Shown: positions 1-5,101 of the stretch, piece by piece
Layout: the number at the start of each line of letters is the position of its first letter
Position numbering within the stretch: the first letter of the stretch is position 1
Source of the DNA: Candidatus Nitrosopumilus sp.
GTDB lineage: Archaea > Thermoproteota > Nitrososphaeria > Nitrososphaerales > Nitrosopumilaceae
Assembly: GCA_029941825.1 (NCBI GenBank)
Contig: JAPYTM010000055.1
Span: 1-6,008, forward strand
Direction of reading: 5' to 3'
Length of the DNA stretch: 6,008 bases
The notes under the pieces: model-generated
Told to the model about the DNA's origin: nothing
The model's input: only the letters and a program-made list of their open reading frames with translations
The model's database searches: none
Program-made: the position numbers and the translations under genes

Positions 1-213
1 CCCAAACTATGTCCTACTTGTACAAAAGAAGATAGGTTAGAACAGCCAAACATTAGAGAAGAGAGATCTAACGGTAAAACGATTCTATGTTCTCGCTGTG
101 AGGCATTAATAGTAATTACAAATCAGAATCTTAGAAAAGTAGAATTATCATCAATGAAAGGTGACACAATAATGCTAAAAGAACCACATTTGATTAGAAA
201 AGTAACATACTAG
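1..213 (+). CDS. C-terminal part of a zinc-ribbon-like protein (5' end outside window)
   Basis: Frame 1 is open from the first base to a TAG at 211-213 and gives 70 residues; the start lies upstream of the window. The fragment begins PKLCPTC and carries a second pair, CSRC, so the four cysteines (fragment residues 4, 7, 30, 33) form a CxxC-x22-CxxC pattern typical of a zinc ribbon. About 37 residues follow with alternating charged and hydrophobic residues and no further cysteines, so the metal site lies well before the C-terminus. Such ribbons occur in many small archaeal nucleic-acid-binding or protein-interaction proteins, and the fragment is too short to name a family. A short T-run at 222-226 just after the stop could serve as a terminator. 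That it is coding is well supported by the cysteine pattern; the function is unknown. Confidence 0.7.
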   Translation, partial: PKLCPTCTKEDRLEQPNIREERSNGKTILCSRCEALIVITNQNLRKVELSSMKGDTIMLKEPHLIRKVTY

Positions 214-283
214 TCATCAGGTTTTTCCAGTAATTATTGAATTACATAATTTCAGACACGCAAGGTAAGACATCTACATTAGA

Positions 284-679
284 TTATTTTTTAGTGTAGG
301 ATTTTTTCTTTGTTGTTTTCTTTTCAGGAGGTTTTGAGTGTTGATATTTTGATACTCTCTTTTTAGTTCGGGCTTCTTTGTTATCTGGAGGTTGTCGTGT
401 TGATAGTAATCCTTGTTTATCTTCTAAAAGTATTGCAATTATACAAGGTCTAACGTATCTAGAAATTTCCCAATCCTTAAGATTTACTTTCCTACACTCT
501 TCTTTTATGATGAGCCCTGCAAGACCATCACTCCAAATATGACGTCTAGTATCGTATACTTCAAGAATTTTTCCATGTTTTGTGATTTTAATTGCTCCAT
601 GACATCTTTGAACTATTTGAATCGCAGTTTTTTTGTAAATTTTCTCAAAATTCACCATACTGCAAAGATATAGAATCAT
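284..679 (-). CDS. Small protein with lysine-rich C-terminal tail, unknown function
   Basis: This is a 131-aa minus-strand ORF I do not recognise. Residues 8-92 look like a small mixed alpha/beta domain, with a strand-turn-strand stretch (AIKITKHGKILEVYDTRR) followed by a helical part. Residues about 100-131 are a low-complexity basic tail with 12 lysines and 2 arginines in the last 31 residues, probably disordered and suited to binding DNA or RNA. There is no membrane segment and no clear catalytic motif; cysteines at 6, 26, 62 and 79 are scattered. The start is uncertain. Met1 (679) gives an odd MILYLCS leader and has a TATA-like TATTTTA (minus strand, 700-706) about 24 nt upstream. Met8 at 658 (MVNFEKIYKK) reads like a more normal N-terminus but has no better signal. 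It lies downstream of the secreted-protein gene on the same strand, across a 135-base gap, so it is probably transcribed separately. Confidence 0.6.
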   Translation of the reverse strand: MILYLCSMVNFEKIYKKTAIQIVQRCHGAIKITKHGKILEVYDTRRHIWSDGLAGLIIKEECRKVNLKDWEISRYVRPCIIAILLEDKQGLLSTRQPPDNKEARTKKRVSKYQHSKPPEKKTTKKKSYTKK

Positions 680-747
680 ATCAAAAAGGTTCTGATTTGT
701 AAAATAGAATAATAATATACCACTGAATTTAGAATTATGATTGCTGA

Positions 748-757
748 TGATTAATCA
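748..757. repeat. 10-bp perfect palindrome in the gap between two minus-strand genes
   Basis: TGATTAATCA reads the same on both strands. It sits in the 680-814 gap, the longest gene-free stretch of the window, upstream of the lysine-rich-tail gene and downstream of the secreted-protein gene. It could be an operator half-site pair for a dimeric regulator. Palindromes of this length do occur by chance in DNA this AT-rich, so the function is unproven. The rest of the gap holds no ORF I can support. Confidence 0.25.
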
Positions 758-814
758 AAAAAACTAAGCTATAACTGATTGTTGATGAGTTTGCCGAATT
801 ATGAAGCATCGAAA

Positions 815-1207
815 TTATAATTGTCTTTCATGGACATTTACCACCATAGAAAGTGGAGGGGATAGTGCTTCGGGATTATCGATGCTTTCCCATACAAAAA
901 TTTGAATTATATACAAACCTGATTCAGTAGGCAACCAAGATTGGGCAGGTGAAAAAGACTGTCGCGGAGACAATGATCCAGTTAACCAAGACAGTGAAAC
1001 TACAACACCATCATCATTTGTTACCTGAGTAAAATATGCAAAATTTTGTTGAGTATCTTGACTGTTTGTAATATCAGATACAATCATTATTTGTTCGCCT
1101 ACAACATGAAATTTTTTTTCAGATACAATTTGTGTATCCATAGGTTCTGCAAACACAGTTCCAATTCCCATCAGAAATAAAAGAAATGACAAAAGAATGA
1201 TTTTCAT
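815..1207 (-). CDS. Secreted Ig-like (beta-sandwich) domain protein
   Basis: The gene encodes 130 aa. Residues 1-20 are a classical signal peptide: Met-Lys, a hydrophobic core (IILLSFLLFLMGIGT), then VFA before Glu21, giving a likely signal-peptidase cut after Ala20. There is no lipobox cysteine and no second membrane segment, so the mature protein of about 110 aa should be released outside the membrane or held by the S-layer. Residues 24-126 alternate hydrophobic and polar residues in a way that suggests a single immunoglobulin/CARDB-like sandwich, with an SLSWLTGSL strand, a PxxSFSPAQSW turn and a VWESIDNPEALSPPLS segment. From memory, this last pattern recurs in exported proteins of ammonia-oxidising archaea, sometimes as tandem repeats. 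It has no enzyme motif and is likely structural or binding. The ATG at 1205-1207 has a TATA-like box about 25 nt upstream, so the transcript may be leaderless. Confidence 0.8.
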   Translation of the reverse strand: MKIILLSFLLFLMGIGTVFAEPMDTQIVSEKKFHVVGEQIMIVSDITNSQDTQQNFAYFTQVTNDDGVVVSLSWLTGSLSPRQSFSPAQSWLPTESGLYIIQIFVWESIDNPEALSPPLSMVVNVHERQL

Positions 1208-1213
1208 AATGTG

Positions 1214-1221
1214 TATTAATA
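1214..1221 (+). promoter_or_regulatory. Candidate TATA box for the 61-aa protein gene
   Basis: TATTAATA is centred about 26 nt before the ATG at 1244, the spacing expected between an archaeal TATA box and a leaderless start. No Shine-Dalgarno sequence precedes that ATG, which fits. AT-richness makes a chance match possible. Confidence 0.4.
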
Positions 1222-1227
1222 CAGTGG

Positions 1228-1235
1228 ATATTTAA
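1228..1235 (-). promoter_or_regulatory. Candidate TATA box for the secreted Ig-like protein gene
   Basis: Read on the minus strand this is TTAAATAT, centred about 25 nt before the ATG at 1207. That spacing suggests a leaderless transcript. It lies only a few bases from the opposite-facing box at 1214-1221, so the two core promoters interleave within 36 bp. Confidence 0.4.
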
Positions 1236-1243
1236 CATATCAA

Positions 1244-1429
1244 ATGAACAACCTGCCTAAAGGATTTCCAGAATATTCAATAATGTATAGTACATTATTT
1301 AAAAAAATTGAAGAGTTGAAAAAAGAAAATGAAACTACGGAAACAAAGTTGAAAATTAAAAAGTATCAAACAGAATTAGATAAAATAAAGAAAATTTTTC
1401 CAGAGGGGTTTTTTGATATAGAAAAGTAA
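1244..1429 (+). CDS. 61-aa helical (coiled-coil-like) protein, unknown function
   Basis: This is a small ORF of 61 residues with no family I recognise. Residues about 12-50 are highly charged (many Lys and Glu) with hydrophobic residues at roughly helical spacing, suggesting one long helix or a helical hairpin. The helix is bracketed by similar short motifs: LPKGFPEYSI at 4-13 and FPEGFFDIEK at 52-61. It has no signal peptide, membrane segment or cysteine. Support for it being real comes from biased, protein-like composition, the ATG with a TATA-like box at leaderless spacing (1214-1221), and tight packing between neighbours on both sides. It could be a small protein-binding or nucleic-acid-associated factor. 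The downstream BFN gene converges on it, with 43 bases between the two stops. Confidence 0.6.
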   Translation: MNNLPKGFPEYSIMYSTLFKKIEELKKENETTETKLKIKKYQTELDKIKKIFPEGFFDIEK

Positions 1430-1472
1430 TCACAATTAAATTTCAATTAAAATAAATTCAAATATTCTAAAT

Positions 1473-1910
1473 CTATGCTTCCACACTTTCTTTTAGTAGA
1501 TTCTTTCTTACAAGAATTGGAATATTGTAAAACGCCCCTAATGCCATAGCATCAGATGCCCTATAATTTTTCAATACAAGATCTTTTTTACCTGTGAAAT
1601 ACAGATTTGCCCTTAATATCTCACCACTCTCATAGATTTTTACTTTAACTAGGATCAATTCATTTTCCTCACAAATTTCTTCAATCATTTTATAGATAGA
1701 TGGTGCAGATTCACCCTCAGTTTCACCAAAACTTGAGATATGCCTTGCAACTTCACCAGAAAATGCTCTCATGTGGAACTCTTTTCCATTATCGGCTTTT
1801 AGAACAACCATACCTTCAACAGCATAAGGATCAACGAATCCAACATAATCAATTTTTACAGAGTCATAATCAGGCTCTTGTGCTTGATCAATATCCATGA
1901 TATTACGCAT
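1473..1910 (-). CDS. Bifunctional nuclease (BFN/DUF151) family protein
   Basis: This 145-aa protein matches the DUF151/BFN domain across residues about 16-137. The diagnostic part is NYRASDAMALGAFYNIPILV (115-134), equivalent to the family's RPSDAxALA...PIxV signature. The earlier strand-helix stretch KEFHMRAFSGEVARHI (43-58) sits where the family has its first conserved half. The Arabidopsis and rice relatives are reported to have DNase and RNase activity; archaeal members are mostly uncharacterised, so nuclease activity here is inference. The length is near that of a single-domain member and there is no secretion signal, so it is cytoplasmic. The start is Met1 (1910) or Met5 (1898, MDIDQAQ); a TATA-like CTTTATAAG at 1928-1936 fits a leaderless Met1 or a short leader before Met5. 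It is divergent from the K+ transporter gene, with 127 bp between them. Confidence 0.85.
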   Translation of the reverse strand: MRNIMDIDQAQEPDYDSVKIDYVGFVDPYAVEGMVVLKADNGKEFHMRAFSGEVARHISSFGETEGESAPSIYKMIEEICEENELILVKVKIYESGEILRANLYFTGKKDLVLKNYRASDAMALGAFYNIPILVRKNLLKESVEA

Positions 1911-1927
1911 AAACTTCCTACTCAGTG

Positions 1928-1936
1928 CTTATAAAG
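1928..1936 (-). promoter_or_regulatory. Candidate TATA box for the BFN/DUF151 gene
   Basis: The minus strand reads CTTTATAAG, one of the better archaeal TATA matches in the window. Its centre is about 22 nt before the ATG at 1910 and 34 nt before the alternative ATG at 1898. Transcription would therefore start at or just inside the first ATG, leaving the choice of start open. Confidence 0.5.
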
Positions 1937-2021
1937 ATAGCAAAATTATGAGATCAAATTATAAAAAATTCAAAGATTGGTTATTTCTTAACGATCAAAT
2001 CTAATGCATGACCCCAAATTA

Positions 2022-2028
2022 TTTAAAA
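2022..2028 (+). promoter_or_regulatory. Candidate TATA box that favours a later start for the K+ transporter
   Basis: TTTAAAA lies only about 13 nt before the ATG at 2038, too close to drive a transcript containing it. It is about 25 nt before the in-frame GTG at 2050 (codon 5), the expected leaderless distance. A second AT-rich box, TTATAAAAAA (about 1959-1968), would instead give a leader of roughly 48 nt before the ATG at 2038. Both readings are open. Confidence 0.35.
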
Positions 2029-2037
2029 TCATAAACT

Positions 2038-3867
2038 ATGGGTAGCTTAGTGTCGACAAATCCTGAAAGAGCAGTATCATATGTTCTAAACAAGTATGTG
2101 ACAAAATACATGCAAAAAGATGTGTTAATTCTTAGTATGAAAACACAAACTAGAGAAGCAGCAAGAATGTTGCAACATTATGAAACAGATGACATTATTG
2201 TTACAGATAAAAATAATTTTCCAATTGGGATTGTAACAGATGAAGATATTCTAAGTAAAGTTAGTGATGCTACAGTTTATGCTGAAGCTACAACGCTAAA
2301 AGAAGTCATGAGTACACCACTCATCACAATTAATGAAAAAGCAACATTACAAGATGCACTACACAAAATGAGAGATAATAATATCAGAAAATTACCAGTC
2401 TTATCAAATAAAAATCAAGTAATGGGAATTATTTTTCAAGCAACTATTGCAAACGTCATAAGAAATGCCACTGCAACTCAACCTCGGCTTTTGAGTCCAC
2501 CAGTAAAAGCAATTTTAGGTAATTTAGGATTTGTATTACAATTTGCAGGAGCATTATTACTTGTACCAGCTATTGTTGCAACAGTTTTAGAAGACACTAC
2601 CACTGCAACTGGAATTTATCTCACAACTGTATTGTTACTAGTAACAGGATTTTTCTTGAATTCGTATGGAGAAAAATCCAGTCTTAATTTACAGCAGGCA
2701 TCAATTCTGGTATTTTTGAGCCTATTCTTACTATCATTATTTGGCGCCATTCCATATCTGTATGTTTTACCGAGTGATGAAAGTCCAGTAGAATTATTTG
2801 GGAATGCATTCTTTTCTAGTGCTGCAGGATTTACAACAGGTGGGATATCATTATTTGATGAACCAGAAAAACTTCCTCAAAGTTTCACATTCTTTCGTAG
2901 CTATACACAACTCGTAGGGGGAATGAGTTTCATCTATCTTGTAATTACAGCGTTTTATCCTGAATCAAAATTACAATCCATGAGAGGATTCATTTCAGGA
3001 AGAACTCTCCACATGAAAGAATTATTTTTAACTATCACAGTCATTTTTGTAATTTACATCGTAATTGTTGCAATGCTATTGTATTTCATTGGTGAAAGTG
3101 ACCACATATTAGATGATTTTTCATTAGCGATGAGTACTATATCGACAGGAGGGTTCACACCAAATTCTACAATTCTTGATGAATTAGTTTGGCAAGAACG
3201 TGTAATTTTGATGGGAGCAATGATACTAGGTGCACTACCATTTACATTCCATTATGCATTTGTCAGAAAAAAATTCCTATCACCAAAATTAGGAAAAGAG
3301 GTTTTAGCATATTTTACAATTTTGGGTAGTGCGACTATTTTGTTTATAGCAATTAGTGGGCTAGAACCATTACAGAGTGCATTTTATTCAATTTCAGCTA
3401 GTACTACTGCAGGACTTCAACAACAAAGTCTTGCAGGACTAAATGGCGGAGCTCATACCATTTTGATTGTTTTGATGTTTATTGGAGGATGTGGATTTTC
3501 AACTGCAGGCGGTTTGAAAATATTTAGACTGTTCCATTTGAAAAATGCCATATCACTTTTTAGCAAAGTAAAAAGAGCAAAACTACCAAAGCAGGCAAAA
3601 AAAGAAGTCGTATCAACATTAATCATTCTTGCATTATTTCCAACAATCGCAGCAATTACAGGGGCACATCTTGCAGAAATAGAAGATGTACCATACCAAG
3701 TTGCATTCTTTGAGGCTGTAGGAGTAATTACTACAGGCGGACTATCAGCAGGGGTGATTGATTTTGATACAGATCCTGCAACAAAAGTTGTTTTAGGATT
3801 TTTAATGATATTTGGCAGATTAGAAATAATTGCAATCATCTACATCTTTATTCCCAAACTCAGTTAG
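2038..3867 (+). CDS. CBS-pair / TrkH-type potassium transporter fusion
   Basis: This 609-aa protein joins an N-terminal cytoplasmic CBS pair (about 19-75 and 87-141) to a TrkH/KtrB K+ translocation subunit (about 155-609). CBS1 keeps the nucleotide-contact pattern GIVTDED (64-70); the equivalent of CBS2, GIIFQAT, lacks it, so one site may be degenerate. The TrkH part shows all four pore-loop filters, FTTGG (265-269), STGGF (369-373), TTAGL (456-460) and TTGGL (565-569), each with its filter glycine, so K+ (or K+/Na+) selectivity is expected. It also has the family GGCGFSTAGGLK signature (483-494) and a C-terminal GRLEI (593-597). TrkH proteins normally work with an RCK protein (TrkA/KtrA); none is encoded here, and the CBS pair probably takes over gating by adenine nucleotides (inference). 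The start is ATG 2038, or possibly GTG 2050. The six-helix membrane protein gene follows after 36 bases. The TrkH assignment is firm; the ligand is unknown. Confidence 0.93.
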   Translation: MGSLVSTNPERAVSYVLNKYVTKYMQKDVLILSMKTQTREAARMLQHYETDDIIVTDKNNFPIGIVTDEDILSKVSDATVYAEATTLKEVMSTPLITINEKATLQDALHKMRDNNIRKLPVLSNKNQVMGIIFQATIANVIRNATATQPRLLSPPVKAILGNLGFVLQFAGALLLVPAIVATVLEDTTTATGIYLTTVLLLVTGFFLNSYGEKSSLNLQQASILVFLSLFLLSLFGAIPYLYVLPSDESPVELFGNAFFSSAAGFTTGGISLFDEPEKLPQSFTFFRSYTQLVGGMSFIYLVITAFYPESKLQSMRGFISGRTLHMKELFLTITVIFVIYIVIVAMLLYFIGESDHILDDFSLAMSTISTGGFTPNSTILDELVWQERVILMGAMILGALPFTFHYAFVRKKFLSPKLGKEVLAYFTILGSATILFIAISGLEPLQSAFYSISASTTAGLQQQSLAGLNGGAHTILIVLMFIGGCGFSTAGGLKIFRLFHLKNAISLFSKVKRAKLPKQAKKEVVSTLIILALFPTIAAITGAHLAEIEDVPYQVAFFEAVGVITTGGLSAGVIDFDTDPATKVVLGFLMIFGRLEIIAIIYIFIPKLS

Positions 3868-3874
3868 GATAGGA

Positions 3875-3880
3875 TTTAAT
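3875..3880 (+). promoter_or_regulatory. Candidate TATA box for the six-helix cysteine-pair protein
   Basis: TTTAAT, within TTTAATTTT at 3875-3883, is centred about 25 nt before the ATG at 3904. It is preceded by purine-rich GGATAGGA (3867-3874), which resembles a BRE. It may give the downstream gene its own leaderless transcript in addition to read-through from the K+ transporter gene. Confidence 0.35.
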
Positions 3881-3903
3881 TTTACAGGAAAAAAATTAAA
3901 ATC

Positions 3904-4734
3904 ATGAAAACCCCAGCATCCAAAAATATCAATAAAGGAAAAAAAATGATAATTTTAGGATTTTCGATAATTGTATTTTTATTTTTAATTTATTCTAGAT
4001 ATCAAAATCCAGAAGTACTTACACCAGATGCAATTGATTCCATACAAAGAATTGCTTATGGATTTTACATTACACTTGTAGCATCATTTGGAATAATAGC
4101 TATTGGCATGTATAGATATCATAAAGGAAAAGTGGAAGGGAATGGAAAAGATCTCTCAACAATAATTGCATTAACTACATGGAATTCAAAAGCACGAAAA
4201 ATTTTTGTTGCCACGTTTATAGCGTATGGAATATTTTTTTCACTAGTATCAGGTACACTAGTGTACCAACCAGAAGTTAGTTTTTCATATCATTATGGTG
4301 CAGAAATTCCTTCAGGATTCATTGCTCCATGTTGTGGAGAACTAGGATACATGCCAAAAATTATAGTGTACATGACAGATAACATAGGTTTACAGATAAT
4401 TCCAGTTAATTTAGTATTACAAGTAATTGTTTCATATTTAGTTGGGTTAAACACTTCAATTGCAATTAGTGCATACACAATTTCAAAGAAAGGAAGAGGA
4501 TTAAGTTCAATTGGTGCAGCAACAGGCCTATTCATCGCATGTCCAACTTGTGCAGGAACATTCATGTCAATTTTTATTGGAACTGCAAGTGGAATAGCAT
4601 TATCAATTGCATTAACACAAATGCAAACTCTATTCATTGCAATATCCATTCCAGTGTTACTTGTAACTCCGTACATAATGGCAAAAAAATTAAGAAATGA
4701 AGATGGTAGTTGTAAAATAAATCCTACAAAATAA
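3904..4734 (+). CDS. Six-helix membrane protein with CC and CPTC cysteine pairs, unknown function
   Basis: This 276-aa protein is not one I can name. Predicted membrane helices lie at about 16-33, 48-69, 99-120, 162-190, 201-225 and 240-258. Lysine-rich N-terminus, 71-83 loop, 195-198 loop and C-terminus place both ends inside by the positive-inside rule. The long loop 121-160 is then outside and carries PCCGELGYMPK (Cys143, Cys144). The CPTC motif (Cys213, Cys216) sits inside the fifth helix, toward the outer half. A last cysteine (270) is in the cytoplasmic tail. A paired loop cysteine plus a CPxC in a helix resembles membrane thiol oxidoreductases (VKOR, DsbB, CcdA/DsbD) or a metal (Cu) site, but I see no sequence match to these families, so both are guesses. 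The start is ATG 3904; the alternative ATG 3946 has AAAGGA six bases upstream but loses the basic N-terminus. It follows the K+ transporter gene by 36 bases. Confidence 0.85.
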   Translation: MKTPASKNINKGKKMIILGFSIIVFLFLIYSRYQNPEVLTPDAIDSIQRIAYGFYITLVASFGIIAIGMYRYHKGKVEGNGKDLSTIIALTTWNSKARKIFVATFIAYGIFFSLVSGTLVYQPEVSFSYHYGAEIPSGFIAPCCGELGYMPKIIVYMTDNIGLQIIPVNLVLQVIVSYLVGLNTSIAISAYTISKKGRGLSSIGAATGLFIACPTCAGTFMSIFIGTASGIALSIALTQMQTLFIAISIPVLLVTPYIMAKKLRNEDGSCKINPTK

Positions 4735-4735
4735 A

Positions 4736-4741
4736 TTTTTT
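4736..4741 (+). terminator. Possible T-run terminator after the six-helix membrane protein
   Basis: Six Ts begin two bases after the TAA stop at 4732-4734, and another AT-rich stretch follows. Archaeal termination commonly uses T-runs without a stem-loop. The next gene starts over 100 bases later and has its own possible promoter, which fits an end of transcript here. Confidence 0.35.
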
Positions 4742-4783
4742 AATTTAGTGATAAGATGATCTCACATGTCGCATTGCCAGTCT

Positions 4784-4790
4784 TAAAAAT
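4784..4790 (+). promoter_or_regulatory. Candidate TATA box for the 77-aa / winged-helix operon
   Basis: TTAAAAAT (4783-4790) would place transcription initiation near 4812 and give a leader of about 38 nt before the ATG at 4850. No box is visible at leaderless distance from 4850. The call is weak in such AT-rich DNA. Confidence 0.22.
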
Positions 4791-4849
4791 TGAAAATAAT
4801 CCTAATTTCTAGGTGTTTCAAACAAATACTAGTACAAAAAAGTAGATTT

Positions 4850-5083
4850 ATGGGCATACAATCAGCCTCAGAATATATTGATTTTTTCATCAATCTCAAC
4901 ATGGGTCCAAATGTTAGTTTGTTGAGTTTCGTAAATAATGAAAAAATAGTGTTAAAGCAAAAATTAGAGCATAAAAATATAGTAAAAGAACCAATAAAAA
5001 AAGGAATAACGATCTTAGAAAAATTAGTAATAGAGATTAATGGCGCAGATGAAAAAACAGTAATTGAAAAATATCAATCTTAA
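4850..5083 (+). CDS. 77-aa protein of unknown function, first gene of a two-gene operon
   Basis: From ATG 4850 the protein is 77 aa, MGIQSASEYIDFF onward. The frame stays open back to a TTG at 4790, which would add 20 residues (KIILISRCFKQ...). I prefer the ATG because the added stretch has no start signal and the TTG overlaps the only promoter-like box. The protein looks like a helix (residues about 5-15), a short strand-turn region (NVSLLSFVNNEKIVLKQKL) and a C-terminal helix containing GITILEKLVIEIN. There are no cysteines, no membrane segment and no recognisable motif. It ends 18 bases before the winged-helix gene, with a strong ribosome-binding site between, so the two are probably co-transcribed; it may act with that regulator (inference). 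No family recognised. Confidence 0.55.
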   Translation: MGIQSASEYIDFFINLNMGPNVSLLSFVNNEKIVLKQKLEHKNIVKEPIKKGITILEKLVIEINGADEKTVIEKYQS

Positions 5084-5088
5084 ATTAT

Positions 5089-5093
5089 AGGAG
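5089..5093 (+). promoter_or_regulatory. Shine-Dalgarno site (AGGAG) of the winged-helix gene
   Basis: AGGAG lies 8 bases before the ATG at 5102, ideal spacing, and sits in the short gap after the preceding stop. It fixes the winged-helix start and argues for translation from a shared mRNA. It is the only strong site of this kind in the window, consistent with leaderless first genes and Shine-Dalgarno-led internal genes. Confidence 0.75.
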
Positions 5094-5101
5094 AAATCAT
5101 T

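Noticed and set aside
232..251. Inverted repeat AATTAT-8 nt-ATAATT after the zinc-ribbon gene
   Set aside because: A six-base stem made only of A and T would be unstable, and such repeats are common by chance in DNA this AT-rich.
1434..1447. AATTAAATTTCAAT found again at 5948-5961
   Set aside because: The 14-base match is low-complexity AT sequence in two unrelated gaps, with no extension on either side, so chance is the simplest explanation.
1433..1451. Direct repeat CAATTAAA with 11-base period between convergent genes
   Set aside because: Two copies of an 8-base AT-rich word at the 3' ends of two genes give no operator context and no extension.
1700..1900. Plus-strand ORF of 66 codons inside the BFN/DUF151 gene
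   Set aside because: It lies entirely opposite a recognised family protein and has glutamine/histidine-rich, non-protein-like composition.
3453..3839. Minus-strand ORF of 128 codons opposite the K+ transporter gene
   Set aside because: It mirrors the conserved TrkH filter region; the composition follows from the opposite strand and no start signal or motif is present.
4293..4676. Minus-strand ORF of 127 codons opposite the six-helix membrane protein gene
   Set aside because: It is a shadow of a membrane protein gene, whose complement is naturally poor in stops; nothing independent supports it.
4790..4849. TTG-initiated 20-residue extension of the 77-aa protein
   Set aside because: There is no ribosome-binding site or properly spaced TATA box, and the TTG overlaps the likely promoter; ATG 4850 is a better start.
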